A DNA stretch of 64,000 bases from Plasmodiophora brassicae (GCA_039704465.1 JASFAU010000001.1:1426001-1490000), one strand, 5' to 3'. Numbered from the stretch's first letter, positions 1-11,801 are shown. Translations and numbers: made by a program. The notes: generated by a model not told the origin, from the letters alone.

Positions 1-119
1 TGCGCAGCGGCCAGACAGACGTGTCGGGTATACACAGTACGACGGGTAACTACGTCCAGACCGGCCATACGCAACGATAATAGGTTAAACGTTTACTGCA
101 TGGTTCGACGAGGCGGTGG

Positions 120-1100
120 CTATGCGACACGGTTTTTACAGATCGGGCAGGAGTCGTTCGAGGCCAACCAGCGGTCGATACAGTCGACATGAAACACGTG
201 GAAACAGGGCAGCGTGCCTGGACAGAGATACGTTCAATGAATGCGAAGCGAGGGGAAACAGGTCGAGCCAACTGACGCAAGAGATCATCCTGTTCGTATT
301 CAGAGAGGCAGATTCGGCAACTATCGGCGGAAAGGTTAATCGGGCGACGGCATGCGAAACGATCGCCGCACTGACGTCAGCTGCTCAGGATCAACTGAGT
401 TCGATGCCGTTGGCGCTGAGAACCTCCTCGTGGGCAGCTGCGATATCCGAGCAGGGTCTGCACCCGTTGCCGCGTTCTCCATCGAAAAGTTATTTGCAAA
501 TATGCTCTGGAGCAACCAGTGAGCCAACACAATGCGAAAGAAAATGGCCAAACGTACCTCGAAGAACATATCCCTGGGAATCGGTTGACCGCCTCCATCC
601 TGCATACGGTGCTGCTGGCGTGCAAGGTTCTCCTGCAGGAACGTCATCATGGGCCGTGCTTCGCTATCTGCTGGCATCTGGGCCAGGAGATCCTACAATC
701 CGTTAAGCAGACAGTAGGGCGACGGTACAATGAACTAACATTAACGCGCAACTGTAGATTGGCATAAAAGTCCCGATCATTGCGAACGACGATGGGAAAT
801 TGACGGCGCTGTCCCCAGCCACCCCTGGACTCTTCCATTTGCAGGCGTCGCGCCAGCTCTTCGTCCTCCGCCAGCTGCTGGCTTCGGATGTCATCTGACC
901 ATGGTGTCAGATGACCGTATGGCTGAGGACTTTTCGACTACCATCGTGAAGAGGATTTCCATGAGCAAATATGGTCGTCTGATTGGTAACGATTCCATTA
1001 GGGGGTTCTGCTGCAACCACCTGGATACAATGTCAGCGCCGCCCTGCACTGGAGGTTCCCAGTGCATACCTTGAAATCCACTCCCGCTATAGAGACTTCC
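120..1100 (-). CDS. RING-H2 finger protein, probable E3 ubiquitin ligase
   Basis: The C-terminus is a clear RING-H2 domain. [12 protein letters not shown] is followed by a 59-nt GT-AG intron (218-276), then [15 protein letters not shown] and a final CPIC close to the stop at 120-122. A second intron joins the residues before CRIC to the upstream exon. Further upstream is an acidic segment with [13 protein letters not shown], which resembles a ubiquitin-interacting helix, followed by a Q-rich linker. RING-H2 proteins bind an E2 enzyme and transfer ubiquitin; the substrate is unknown. The domain is certain, but the internal exon joins are by eye and the start is not resolved: open frame continues to about 1140, so the 5' limit is approximate. 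Confidence 0.72.
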
Positions 1101-1826
1101 TGACCCTGCGAGAGTGATCGGAAATATCCTTGAAAATAGGGCCTACCGTGACCAGGGCATCAGGGAGACACAAGAACGATGCACCTGTGGTGGGTTAGGC
1201 CTACCCTAGATACTTCGCCCATACGTCTTGTTCAGAAATTGACTTTTCCCGATTGGGTAACCTGATGACTCCCAATTAGCCTACTGGTAATAATCGAGTC
1301 GTGCAACCAATGTACGATTCATAGATCGGAAGAATGTGAATGCGAACTAGATCAGGAAGTGGCTCTGATTCGCACACCAGTCGCGTATTCGATGTCACTC
1401 GGCCAACTTGAGGATTACACTGCGACCAATTCAGATGCGTCCCAAAGAAACACACACGGGATGCCACTAACATGTACGACTTTGAACTGAATACTTGACA
1501 CGATAAAGGTGTCGTCGTGGCTCACGAGACGCTCATCAGCAGTAAAGTACGGCATTAGAAGGTTGTCCAGGAGCGTACTTTGGGCGCGCTAAAACACACC
1601 AGGACATCAGGACTTCGGTATACGAATCGCCAATACAGTTCTTACGTCTTGCCGCATAGTCGCTTTACAAGACGCGACAGTAAGTGTTGCAAGCTCTTGC
1701 AGAGCCGGAATCGACGATTCAACAGTCACAACGGACTGTCGATCAATAACGCCCGACGGCGGGCTACACACAATGACATGCCAATCAACGGTGTCAATCT
1801 GCAGTCGGTCACCTGCGAAACCCTGG
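1101..1826. other. Intergenic stretch, no gene seen
   Basis: About 700 bp between the RING protein and the next minus-strand gene. The short open frames on both strands have no recognisable domain or splice logic. It probably holds the promoter of the RING gene and the 3' region of the next one. Confidence 0.4.
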
Positions 1827-2424
1827 TCAGCTTTTCATCGAGCCATTCACCATAGCAGCCAAACCTCGACGAATGACGAGATCAGGGTGCTGGCTCATGA
1901 AGGGCTTGATGTACTTATCGAGCAGCAATCCCCGGTTGTGCTCGCCCCGTTCAGATTCGGGCAGAGATTCCTCGATGGGCGCCAGGAAAATGCGCTTAAT
2001 CGAGATGCGAAGTTGGCGCTCGTCGTCGCCCGGCGAACTACAAGGCGGCACACGTCAGTATCCGAATCTCAGCCGCCAAATGTCGACCGAACTTTGTCAC
2101 TAATGCGCCACATCGTTTGCAGACCGGCATTTGATCGACCGTGTCAATGGACGTCAGCCCGTCGGCACAGGACCAGCAGTTAAACCCATATCCGGACGAC
2201 GACTCTCGCCTAGAATGCAGGATGCCCATGGTCCAGATCCGACGCCGACTGACCGCCTCCGATTCCGCTTGGATCCAGTCACGTATCAAGCATAGCGCGC
2301 GGCGATCCGGATTCTGGAACGCGATCCCGCCCACGCCCGCAGCCAGTGTTGCCCAAAACGAGCACCGCAATGCGAGAAAATACTCCGCATAGATACGATC
2401 GCCAGGGCGCCCAGTCGCGACCAT
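1827..2424 (-). CDS. Unrecognised protein with a CxxC...CxxC motif
   Basis: The first ATG after an in-frame stop (2422-2424) opens a frame with a hydrophobic stretch near residues 10-35, then CWSC and, about 20 residues later, CKRC, which could be a small zinc ribbon. A short intron probably lies around 2020-2100. It would join this to a second frame with an acidic/basic segment (FLAPIEESLPESERGEHN) that ends at 1827. I do not recognise the family. The next gene upstream, PP2A B56, is on the same strand. The exon join is not resolved because several donor sites fit, and a small unknown membrane or zinc protein is as far as I can go. Confidence 0.4.
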
Positions 2425-2662
2425 TCACGAACGATACGCCAGCCCCCGTCCAAGCATACGAGCATGGTTGTCACCGGTCAACGGTGACCGAAACCACAAA
2501 CCAGATACGCGTGATCTATGAAGTATCCGGTGTAGGGTGGGGGGCGCATTCACGTTCCACGACATCATCGCGCTCTGATAATAAATGGCAGTGATATTAA
2601 CGAGTCTGTAGTCTGAAGGTATAATCTATAGATGTTAATTGATGGGCTGGCAGGGGCAGACT

Positions 2663-4451
2663 CTAGGCCACACCGGCCAGCTTCTTCTGTTGAGCTTGCT
2701 TTTCAAGCTGGTCCCACATTTCTTCCCGCTTCTTGGATAGCTCCGCGTTGCTTGATGTTTCCTCTGTGTACTGGTCGCGGCACCGTCAGACCTGCTGGAA
2801 ACGAATTCATCGGTCGTAAGTTACCTTCTTCGATCGCGAGTCAAACAGGTCTGAGTCCATCTCCATAAACATGCGGATGACGTTGAACGTAAGAGAATGA
2901 ACCGTTGAGTTCCAGTGCTTCTTGCTGTTCGCATGCAATGCCGGGTACAGAATGGGTAGGATTCGCTTGCGGAAATCGGTCGTCAGCGAGGATATATATT
3001 CGTTGTTCCACATGAAAAGCGCACGCTCAGCAACCTGCAGTCGGATTGAGTGTCCCCAGTCAGAAACAGCAACATCTATCACAAACCTGGAAATGTGGGC
3101 TCGCAATCGACTTGGCAATTTGTCTAAACAGTGGGTCAATGACCAGCTGGAATTGATCCGGCTGCGTCAGCTCCAGAATTTCTTCAAGTTCGTTGAGGAA
3201 GAGCACTTCTTTGGAGCTATTGGTTATCGGCCAATATTGCAGAATTCCTAGAATGAGAGTAGGTGCCAGGAGAGGATCCTTGTCGATGAATTGCGTTACA
3301 CAGTAGGCCAGCTGCTGGTGAAACAGAGCAAGCATCCGCACCTGGATACCACCCGTTAAAAGCTGTTCAGTTCTCAGTCTTGTCGCCCAACCTTATGAAG
3401 TGGGATAAGGACGTTCTTAAGAAACCTCTTATGCTCCTCTTTGAGGGGTAAAGCGAACCCATTGATGATCGAGCCAAGAATTTCAAGAAGTTCACCGACG
3501 CCGTTGTGCCTTTCGCTGTCATAAATGAACGTAAAGAACACGTTGTTGATCGCCTTCCGGATAAAGGACCTCAGGGACATAAATTTGCCATATATCCTGC
3601 ATGGGCGTGTCAGCTGACATAAGGAGACAGGAAGCGTAGTCGGACCGATGCAAGATTGTCTTGAGATAATCTCTTTCGCGGGGGTCTTCGGACATAAACA
3701 AGTCCAGGATACGAAGAACAAATGGGCCGTTGATGTACTTTTTGACCAATTTCGTATCGGTGTCGGACGAGACAACGAATCTGAATTTGAAGAATGAGCT
3801 CAGTGACACTTGAACGGCAATGTTTGGTAGACCTGAGGAGGAATTCATATACAATCTGCAGATGAGCCCACGCTGGATCCAGAACGGGGTCGTCTTCCTC
3901 AGGGTCCCAAACAGCATCAGTGGGTGACGGCGGAAGAGCTCTGAATAAATTCGCCTGAATCATATTGATGATCTCTTGAAGGACAGCCTCAGAGAACCAG
4001 GCTTTTGTTGTGCCTGCGGAACCCATTGTCAGGAACTAGCTTTTCATGGCGGCAGCCAACACGGAAAGCTGACTGATATGGTCGACAAGTTCCAGGAGAA
4101 CCTGACGTTTCATCTCCTTCCCAAGATTGTCCTTGCCAGGGTCCGAGGCCGGTGAAAAGTCGAAAACAATTGAACAGAGTTTGAGCTTCTTGATCATCAG
4201 AGCCTGCCTCTCCGAGGCAGGACACTCACGGAACGAAGGTAACGGCTGCAGTAAATCCTTTTTGTTGAGAGCACCTAAATAACATCAGAATCCTGATACC
4301 GATACCAGGCGCGATTCTCCATCATACCATCGCCGGAATGTGCACCTCCCGATGCGCCACGCTGGAGCGACCCACTGCCGCTACCAACGCCCAGCGACGA
4401 TTCTTTCGAGAATCGTCGCTTGAATGTCTGCAGTACGCCCTTCATAGCCAT
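2663..4451 (-). CDS. PP2A regulatory subunit, B56 (B') family
   Basis: A B-type regulatory subunit that directs the PP2A A/C core to its substrates. The frames match the B56 HEAT-like repeat domain end to end. They include [82 protein letters not shown] and [14 protein letters not shown]. The protein ends in a short charged helix rich in K, E and Q. I see about six short introns. One at the N-terminus (near 4270-4340, about 66 nt) joins GASGG to ALNKKDLLQ. The start is the ATG in a GCCATGG context at 4449-4451, with a second Met two codons later. It is divergent from the HEAT gene, with about 450 bp of shared upstream DNA. Confidence 0.93.
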
Positions 4452-4904
4452 GGCCGGGCGATGTGGTCGGCGCCTGCCACCTCCACGATCAGTTCCTCGT
4501 TCGCGCCCGCTCCCGTAACGCCGGCGTTCAGTGCCGGGGCCACTCTGACAATTATCGCCCCGAAAAAAATAGCGCCTCCGTCGGTGCCCAAATAGCAATC
4601 CCAGCTGCGGCGACGGTCGTGTTTTGCTGCGGCGGCCGACAGCCGTTGAAGTCCAGACCCGGCCTCTCTCGCGTGTCACGCCCAGGGGCTCAAACGTTAC
4701 GACTGGCTACCGACGCCAATCAATTCCGAGGTTCGGGCAGCTTCGTCACACACCGTGGGTGACGACGCCTGCGCAGGCGGTCATACGGAAGACCCCTCCT
4801 ATAATGCTGACCGGAGCCCTCACGGTACCTTCGCCGGACGATCCCGATCCACACTGCAAATCTCACACGTCGGCTTTCAGACCTGAGTCCACGAGGTTGT
4901 AATT
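4452..4904. promoter_or_regulatory. Divergent intergenic region, B56 / HEAT gene
   Basis: GC-rich stretch between two start codons that face away from each other. An open minus-strand frame runs upstream of the B56 ATG but is Arg-rich and looks like 5' leader. I see no clear TATA box or repeat. It is presumed to hold both promoters by position only. Confidence 0.35.
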
Positions 4905-7900
4905 ATGCGTCGACCGCGTCGACAGGATAATCTAGAACACGTTGAACAGCTCCTGGTCACGGATGGTGACATTGGAGGAGCGCTGGCTGAACTGGGACCG
5001 CAAATTGGCAAGGCGCCTCTGAGTAGGCTGCATGCGCTCATCCAGCCGTTGGCTGCCCGTATGGGCCCTGGCGCTGATATTGAAATTATTGCTTCGTTAT
5101 TGGCTACGATTGCCGCAAACAACAAGCCTCTTACCATTATCGGTTAGCGGACAACAGTGGCAACGTCGGACTATCACGTCACCTGAGTGCAACCTTGCAG
5201 AATCAAGTAACGTGTCCTCCCTGGTGCAAGCGTGTCTGTCATACTGTAACACTGTGCATCACCGGGTTGGCGTGCTACGAGCGCTGGAGAGCATTGCCAC
5301 GAACTATCCTCTTAAATTCGTTTGCGCCGACTTGCGACTGGCGTTAGTCCAGCTGGCCCGTACTGGCTCGGCCCAGGAGCGTCCGCCCGCTCTTGCCTGC
5401 ATTGGTCTGCGCCAATCTGCTGCATGTAGATCAACATGGCACTCATGTAGTTAGTTTGCCAGGTAAACTATGTGCTAAGGCTCAGACAGGTCCTGTCGAT
5501 AACGAGATGAAGCTCGTTCTCGCCATCCTTGTTGATATCAAAGATTTTGAGGACCCGAGTGTTGAAAGTGGCCTCGGGTGCCTGCTATCTCTACTCCGAG
5601 TTGCTAAACAATCGGTACGCTTCGGGTGACGACATTAGCCATGCTGAATATACTGATCATCTTCCCAGGCATCCGCTTTTGCAACCTCGGTGTTAATGGT
5701 CCTGCGTCGGTTTATGGTTGCGGGGCTTGATGCATCTCAGATGCCGCCTAGTGTAAAGGCTGTCTCAGAATCAGACGTATCAGGTACGGCGTATCGGCTA
5801 TTGGACGATGCCACGAATTGATTTATGCCTCGACAAACAGATAGCGAATGTGTACCGCACCGTCGATACCTTCAAGTTCGCTTGCTGTCGCTGCAGTGTC
5901 TACATGCCATTGCGCAAACGATGCCATCGCTGTTCTCCCCACAGTGGGCCATAATGGTTCCGTCGGTTCCGTCGTCAATCCATTTGCGGCGACCTTTTGG
6001 TGGGCCAACGGTCGTAACAGCCCTGCTGTATGATCCGTCATCTCGAGTCAGGTGTGGCATTTTCGTGTGAACTGTCTGCCCGTTCAACGCTGACCATATG
6101 GCAGATCTGTCGCTGCTCAGGCACTTGCAGCAATGATTGAACACTCGCCAGTCCCTGTTATTCTCAGCACTGCGACGTCAGGTACGTTTCGGCGCGCTGT
6201 GGAGATACTTGACAGCAAACGAATGATCCGGCAGGTCATCCATCTGGCGCTTTCAAACCTAGCTCGGATAGAGCCAGAGACGTCCTTCAATGCATTCATA
6301 TGACCATTCGTGATTTCCTTCGTCGCACCCGTGAAGATCCAGCTCTAGTCTACGTTCTTCACGCCCTTAGTGCATTGGCAAGCGCTACTCCCTACCAGCA
6401 ACTGCCGACGTTTGCCGTTTATTTAACTGATGCTGTTTCGCAACTGTCTTCTTTGCTCGCATCGCAGAGCCGATTCCATGTTGCCATGCGTCATGATTTG
6501 TATTCCTGCACAGCTGCCGTTCTTTCTGTCCCGTGTCAGCACGCCCATGGCGTAATTGGTCGGTCGTATCCTGCGAAAGTTCGCGCTTGATGGTTCTGAA
6601 ACAATAACGTTAGGGACCTTGACCGACCTGCTGATCGAAGATCAGGAAGCGCAGTGTCGTGCCCCTCCCAATGCGTTCACCGTTCTTGGTCACATCGCTA
6701 AGCATCATCGTGCAGCTGGTTTTGATGCAAGATGGCTTCGCGTTCACTCCCTGCTGGCCAAATCCCTATCTCATGGAGTCGACCATGTTCGCATCAGTGC
6801 CTTGACCTTTTTAGGCAATTGGCTTGGTAAAGCTGCCTATTTCGGATGCAAGACATTTGCTGATCTCGTTTGTCTAGACACATGTCCACAGCTGTCGTCA
6901 TTTCATGGATCAGCAGAACTTCTTGCGAGAGACCTGATTGGGTGTTGGAACGTAAGGTTCCCGTTAGCGTGACCGTGCGGCGTTCTCACAGGTCTCTCAG
7001 GTCCCATCGACTCGTTTGCGTTCGTGTTGCCTTACGACTTTAAGCCATATACCGCTGGAAGTGTGGCGACACGGCCTCTCGTATGAACAGCGACAGTCTA
7101 TCTTATCGTTCCTGGAAGACAGTGTTGCATCCGATGAACAACTGGATTCGTCACGTTGTCTCGTTTTGGGGGTTATCAGTGCTTATGAAGTTAGCGCCCA
7201 CTGTTGTGTGACCCAAACCCTTGCTAATATGTATTTTGCATTAGCCAACGTCTCCATTACTGGATAGCGCCATTCGAGCCGTCGCCTACACATGCACGGC
7301 GTCTGGTACCAGTATGTCAACGAGAGCCCGTGCGTGCAACGCCTTGGCCAACATTCTCGACCAGGCGGAACCATGCAACGAGCGTAAGTTCGATACGGTA
7401 TCAATTACAGTCATCTTCCTTAATGTGGGCCGTGGCAGTTCTCAAAGCTGTGGAAACCTATCAAGTCAACATCGCTGCAGTGGTCTGGTGCGGCCTTGAT
7501 ACGCATCGGACGGCGCCGCTGGCAATTTGCGCTTCCCGAATTCTAGCTCAAATCGTTTATCATCAGGACCTGGGACGCTGTAAGCGACGTTCCACCGTGC
7601 TTGTCCCCATTCGTCTAAGAGTTGTCCTGTATAGCATTAGCGCCTTCATCCGTTTGGGTTCCCCTTGTTCGCCAGCTCATTTCGCTCGCGAGTGCCGACG
7701 AGAGGCATGCCAAAGTTAAATGGAACTTGTGCCGCTGCCTTGGTCGGTGCCTTCGGGTTCACAACGAACTGTGTGACGACGACGTCAAGTCCATCGTTGA
7801 TCTGCTCGTCCACGTGATCCGAGTCTGTCCCAACGACAAAGTTCGCTCAAGTGCCATTACCGCCGTCTTCGGGGAACACGATGCGCTCCATCGCGTGCCG

Positions 7901-8053
7901 TCGTTCTGGGAGCACTTTGACTCCATGGTTCGGGACTCGCGATCGACCTGGTCACCCAGTGTCCGGGACCTGCTCGAGGCACGCGCCGCTTCTCTCCCAG
8001 AGCTTCGTTCCATTCTGGATCGGCTCTATGATCATCTTGATGACTCACGATGA
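4905..8053 (+). CDS. HEAT/ARM-repeat protein, possibly HEATR6-like
   Basis: A long multi-exon gene of helical repeats. The first exon opens with MRRPRRQDNLEHVEQLL and later exons are Leu/Ala-rich. The last, from about 7622, reads KVKWNLCRCLGRCLRV, then SIVDLLVHVIRVCPNDKVRS and so on to the TGA at 8051-8053. That C-terminal region resembles the end of HEATR6-type proteins (a KVRWN-like repeat followed by a KVR-x-S-A repeat), but this is my recollection, not an alignment. Short introns break the frame every 200 to 400 bp, as frame changes around 5150, 5630, 6060, 6960 and 7260 show; I did not fix each one. The role is unknown beyond a likely protein-binding scaffold. It converges on the kinase gene, with 5 bp between stop codons. 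Confidence 0.7.
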
Positions 8054-8058
8054 TGTAT

Positions 8059-9201
8059 TTACACTGCAATAGACGTATGCGCCACTGGAGCGTTCACATT
8101 CGTGTTAAGGTATCGTTGAAATTCGCTTAGCAGGGCCTCGACTCGAAGACTTGGAATCCTAATCCTGGGCGGGTCTCTGAGGGCACGAGGCATGAACCCT
8201 GATGTCCAGACTGATGCATTGATGGCGACTTCCATCTGCGACTGGCACGTCCGGCATGGCCGCGTCATGAACGCGGCTATAGCAGCCAGCGTGGAGCCGC
8301 GCTGCGAGACGATATGCTTGACGGCAACGGAGCACAGCAGGTACGTCAGGATGGATGAGTTGTCAATATCGAGGTCTTGCAACACGCCAACGTCGCTCAT
8401 CGGGTCGAGACCCGCGACGTACGCTTTCGTGGAACGCGAAAACGGAACGCGGGCCTGGGACCAGGACGCCCAGCAGAACTGGATGTCGTCCAACGCCTGC
8501 CATGACGGCAGGCTGAACCCATGGTCAATTGGTATCAGGCGGGCGAGGCGATCTGTGGATAGCAGAATATTCGCCGTCGTACGATCCAGATTGGCAAGCC
8601 TCGCGTCGAGTAGGCCTGTTCCAGTACCAAGGTCAGCGATCGCGTCGTACCAGACACCACTTCGCCATGTACCAATTCTATGGACGTTGTCAATGTTGAA
8701 ACGGAATATCGTATCTGGTAGCTGATGCGCACGGTCGCTAGACGGCCCGGCATTGACGACATAACGTTGAAGTGCACCATAGCGAACCTTAGTACAGCCC
8801 AGAAGCGGGAACCGTATTCGGACGTATGCAAGCATTGCCTCAGGAACGCCAGCGAACCCGTCATGGTCCAAGAGGGATGCTGCAACCTCTTTCTTAGCTG
8901 CGTCACCGTAATGCACCCCCGCCTTGACAGCGACCCCTTCTGTGCTACAGTACTCTCCATCAGCGAGTTTGAACACGAAATCCGGGACGTCCTTGCGCGT
9001 CCAGCTCTCCAGAGTCTGATACAGCAGGAACGATTCCGAGCATGCGTCCATGCAAATGTCGTTCGCTCGGCCATAGAGGTCCACCGGTGCAGCCCAAATC
9101 GTAGAGCCGTACGGGTCCCCTGGATTGCTGGACGCAAGCCGCAGGGCGACGAAAAGTGCGGCAACTGCACATGCCCGTTGGTGCGCCCCGACCGACGGCA
9201 T
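8059..9201 (-). CDS. PI3/PI4-kinase family protein (PI4K-gamma-like) with N-terminal hydrophobic leader
   Basis: The kinase core resembles plant type II gamma PI 4-kinases. KKEVAASLLDHDGFAGVP is followed by RYGALQRYVVNAGPS, VHRIG-LLDARLANLDR, a NIL segment, LIPIDHGFSLP (metal-binding DHG) and WSQARVPFS. HRIG and LLDAR are separated by a 57-nt GT-AG intron (8616-8672) that is a multiple of three with no stop, so it looks coding until removed. The chosen start (9199-9201) begins MPSVGAHQRACAVAALFVAL, which reads as a signal peptide. That is unexpected for a cytosolic lipid kinase. The family usually reads NLDRHAGNIL; here the middle is TTA, so activity is uncertain. Upstream in-frame codons exist but there is no better ATG. 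Confidence 0.75.
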   Translation of the reverse strand: MPSVGAHQRACAVAALFVALRLASSNPGDPYGSTIWAAPVDLYGRANDICMDACSESFLLYQTLESWTRKDVPDFVFKLADGEYCSTEGVAVKAGVHYGDAAKKEVAASLLDHDGFAGVPEAMLAYVRIRFPLLGCTKVRYGALQRYVVNAGPSSDRAHQLPDTIFRFNIDNVHRIGTWRSGVWYDAIADLGTGTGLLDARLANLDRTTANILLSTDRLARLIPIDHGFSLPSWQALDDIQFCWASWSQARVPFSRSTKAYVAGLDPMSDVGVLQDLDIDNSSILTYLLCSVAVKHIVSQRGSTLAAIAAFMTRPCRTCQSQMEVAINASVWTSGFMPRALRDPPRIRIPSLRVEALLSEFQRYLNTNVNAPVAHTSIAV

Positions 9202-9409
9202 TGGGAGCACCGTCTGGCAGCCTGCCCTCAACAACGCAGCCGGACCCCACTCCCGTCCGCAATTCCGCGCCTGGTTTAGCAACTGACGACCAGAAATCGC
9301 AAGCTTGTGACACTGCTGCAGCCGATGGCCAGCCAGGTTGCCGACGCCCGTGCTGTGTAGTAGGCGCCGTCACCGTATGTATCAACCGAGGCCGAGGCCT
9401 CAGAGCAGC

Positions 9410-10819
9410 CTATATTAGTCGAAGCCGGCGTTTCGCTGGAGCGGGTTCCACAGGTTTCAGCTCCTTTTGGAACTCCACCCGGATCGCTTCGTTCAACAGG
9501 CGATCGTCCGCCTCCGAGAGCGGGCCATACGTGCCGACGTGCCTGCTGCGGACAGCCATCTCGATAGAACCCTGGCTATCGGCATGTTTGTCACGGGGCG
9601 CCGGTCTGGACGTCGCCTTGATGGCCTCCTTGGGCTTCTCGTCGAACGCCTTCTTAGGGGCAAGAACCTCCAGGAGAGCAGCGTCAGAGAGCCATCAATT
9701 GCATTGTAGTCTACGACCACACCTGGCTCTGTTGTTCGATCTCAGGATCATCGGTATCGAGCATCTGGTCCAACTGGGATTGCCGTTGCTGCTGCTCCAG
9801 GTCCCATTGCTCACGATCCCTCTCTAGTTCTGCACGCAACGCTCGTCAGATCGCCATCATCCGACATCCCTACGTAGGTACACAGCGTCACCCTTGCTGA
9901 GCTGCTCGCTGGTCTGCTGCAGGTTCTCGAGGAACTTGCTCGCCCGTGTCAGGACGGCCGTGTGCGCCTTCACAAACGCTTCAACGGACCGGTCGGCCGC
10001 GTTATCGGGCCGGTCGGCCGCCAGCACGTCCTGGTTCGCCTGCCAGTCTCGAGCAATCTCCGCCTCCGAGACATCCCTCAACTGCTGGGAATGCGTTCTG
10101 CCGTTCGCGTCAGACATACGGTCAGGCAGACGGCAACGCGACCGGGTACCGGTTCTGCTTTCGTAGCATACGATCACGTTTCCTCAGCTCCAACCTCAGC
10201 CTGGAGACTTCCTCCGATTCCCTGGGCGATGGCTGCGCCGACGATTCCGTTTCCGATATCGGCGTGATCGCCATGCCTGAAAGCGGACTGGCCATGGCGC
10301 TGTCGCGTTCCGATTTGACCTGTTGCAATTCCTTGCGAAGCGCATCGATCTCGGATGTGAAATCCTTGGACCCGCCCTGGCCCACGCTGATGGACCCGGG
10401 CCGGGACGCTCTGGATCCGGCTCTGACCTCCTTCTGCAGGGCCTCGATCCGATCTGCGTCCGCCTCACACTGCGCTTCCAATGCACGAATTCGTTGCCGT
10501 TTCGCTTCGGTCTCCTCCTGGGCAACGGCCAGTTTCGCTCGGATGTCTACAGGTGGAGTCGGTCACCACTCCCAATCGACCGCCTCGTCTACACCTGACC
10601 TTTCAGCGCCTCAAGGAGCTCGGTATTGGCTGAATCAACGCGGTCAAGCCACAGGCGAACGTTGGCTAGCTCATGCTCGAGTACGTCCTTGTCCATCGTC
10701 GTCTTCGACAGCTGCTGCTGCAACTGTTCCAGGTACACGCGGCCACCATCGCGAAGGCCCTGCAGATCGGCCTTGGTGACGGTGCCGGTGCCCCTGAACC
10801 GGGAATGCGCCTTCCCCAT
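9410..10819 (-). CDS. Coiled-coil protein, function unknown
   Basis: Starts at MGKAHSRFRGTGTV (ATG 10817-10819). It continues with heptad-rich helices: GRVYLEQLQQQLSKT, LEHELANVRLWLDRV, then EIDALRKELQQVKSERD and SRLRLELRKRDRMLRK. A later exon adds ASKFLENLQQTSEQLSKG. The C-terminal exon (from about 9720) is basic and Pro-rich and ends KPVEPAPAKRRLRLI at 9410. At least three introns are needed (near 10560, 10140 and 9850). Long alternating charged/leucine helices suggest a structural or tethering role. I recognise no family, and nothing in the context points to a partner. A 277-codon plus-strand frame across it is a shadow of the regular codon pattern. Confidence 0.6.
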
Positions 10820-10981
10820 TCGCAGGCCAACGCCTGCCGAGTTAAATGCACGATGCGTCAGCATCGTCGACGGCGCGCAGGCACGTGCCACCCCTTGGGC
10901 ACTAATACAGACCGAAATCGGACGACAGGGATACACAGGTCACGGTTGTATTTTCAAGGACGACGACGACGATAACATGGC

Positions 10982-11312
10982 CTAGGCGTCGCTCTTGTAG
11001 TGGAAGCGGTCCGGGTACGTTGGCGGCGCCATCGGACGCACCGTGTTCTTCTCGCAGTGCCAGGCCACCAGGGTGCACACGGCGACGAACCCGGCGCTGA
11101 CGATCGCCGTCCTCTTCTTCCATCCGCTACAACGCGCATGGTCAGCACGAATTACGATGCCGACTGTCGGGCATACCGCGGGTAGCAGTACGGCCCGCCT
11201 ACATCCACCACAATCAGACATGCGTGGCCCACGATGACCCAGCGATCCGCGTCCTCGTACCCATCGGCGTCCACACATACTTCGGGAAGTCGATATGTGG
11301 AACGCCACCCAT
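10982..11312 (-). CDS. Small single-span membrane protein (72 aa), maybe mitochondrial
   Basis: Three exons join cleanly: 11261-11312, 11177-11198 (22 nt) and 10982-11126, with introns of 62 and 50 nt. The total is 219 nt, exactly 73 codons. The product begins MGGVPHIDFPKYVWTPMGG, continues YCYPRGWKKRT, then one hydrophobic helix (AIVSAGFVAVCTLVAW), and ends RPMAPPTYPDRFHYKSDA. Size, an MGG-W-P-GG-W start, one helix and a Pro-rich tail recall accessory subunits of respiratory complex I, but I cannot name the subunit. An unspliced 79-codon frame from 11221 shares only the C-terminus; the spliced model is preferred because it restores the conserved-looking N-terminus. Confidence 0.55.
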
Positions 11313-11785
11313 CTCGTAGCTGCTGCTGCTGTTGCTGCTGGCAACCGTCCCAGACGAAGTCAACCGCGACGAGTTACTGCGAACCGCCCCAAAAAGTGGA
11401 ACGTTGAAAAATGTGTTTTTTTGGGGGTGCCCGCAGCCGCCACTGGCCGTGCTGGCGACGGCGGCAGATGATTGCGTCCTGCCACTTGTAGGGACCGGGA
11501 GGGTGGCGGGCTGGGATGCCGCGTGCGCAGCAGTCATCACGGCGTCGGGCAGGGGGTTGGCACACCCACCCACCCACCGCTCGTCCGTGTTTGTTCGCGA
11601 CGACTGTCCGCGCAGCCGCTGATGGATCGGACCGCATGGGCGCCCGGCAGAGCGCGATTATTAAAACGAAAACGGGCCGCAGTGGCTTTCGACCATGGGC
11701 CCCATGATACGGCTACGCCACCTGGCGCGTACTATCTTGACGTTGCACACGGGTGGCATTTGGCGGCGCCAGCGGCCGTAAATAA
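11313..11785. other. Intergenic, no gene seen
   Basis: Between the small membrane protein and the transposon. It contains a short GCT/GTT trinucleotide run near 11320-11340, a T-run near 11410 and GC-rich DNA with open frames on both strands that show no domain. The ATAA at 11782-11785 is the left target-site duplication of the outer transposon. Confidence 0.4.
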
Positions 11786-11801
11786 CCCCAAACTCCGTGG
11801 A
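11786..11801 (+). repeat. Outer element terminal inverted repeat, left
   Basis: CCCCAAACTCCGTGGA, the exact inverse of 17929-17944. It is followed at once by the near-palindrome ATGACATACTATGTCAT. Confidence 0.95.

Noticed and set aside
8192..8725. 177-codon plus-strand frame
   Set aside because: Antisense of the kinase core; no recognisable features.
9946..10779. 277-codon plus-strand frame
   Set aside because: Ser/Arg-rich antisense of a clear coiled-coil gene on the minus strand.
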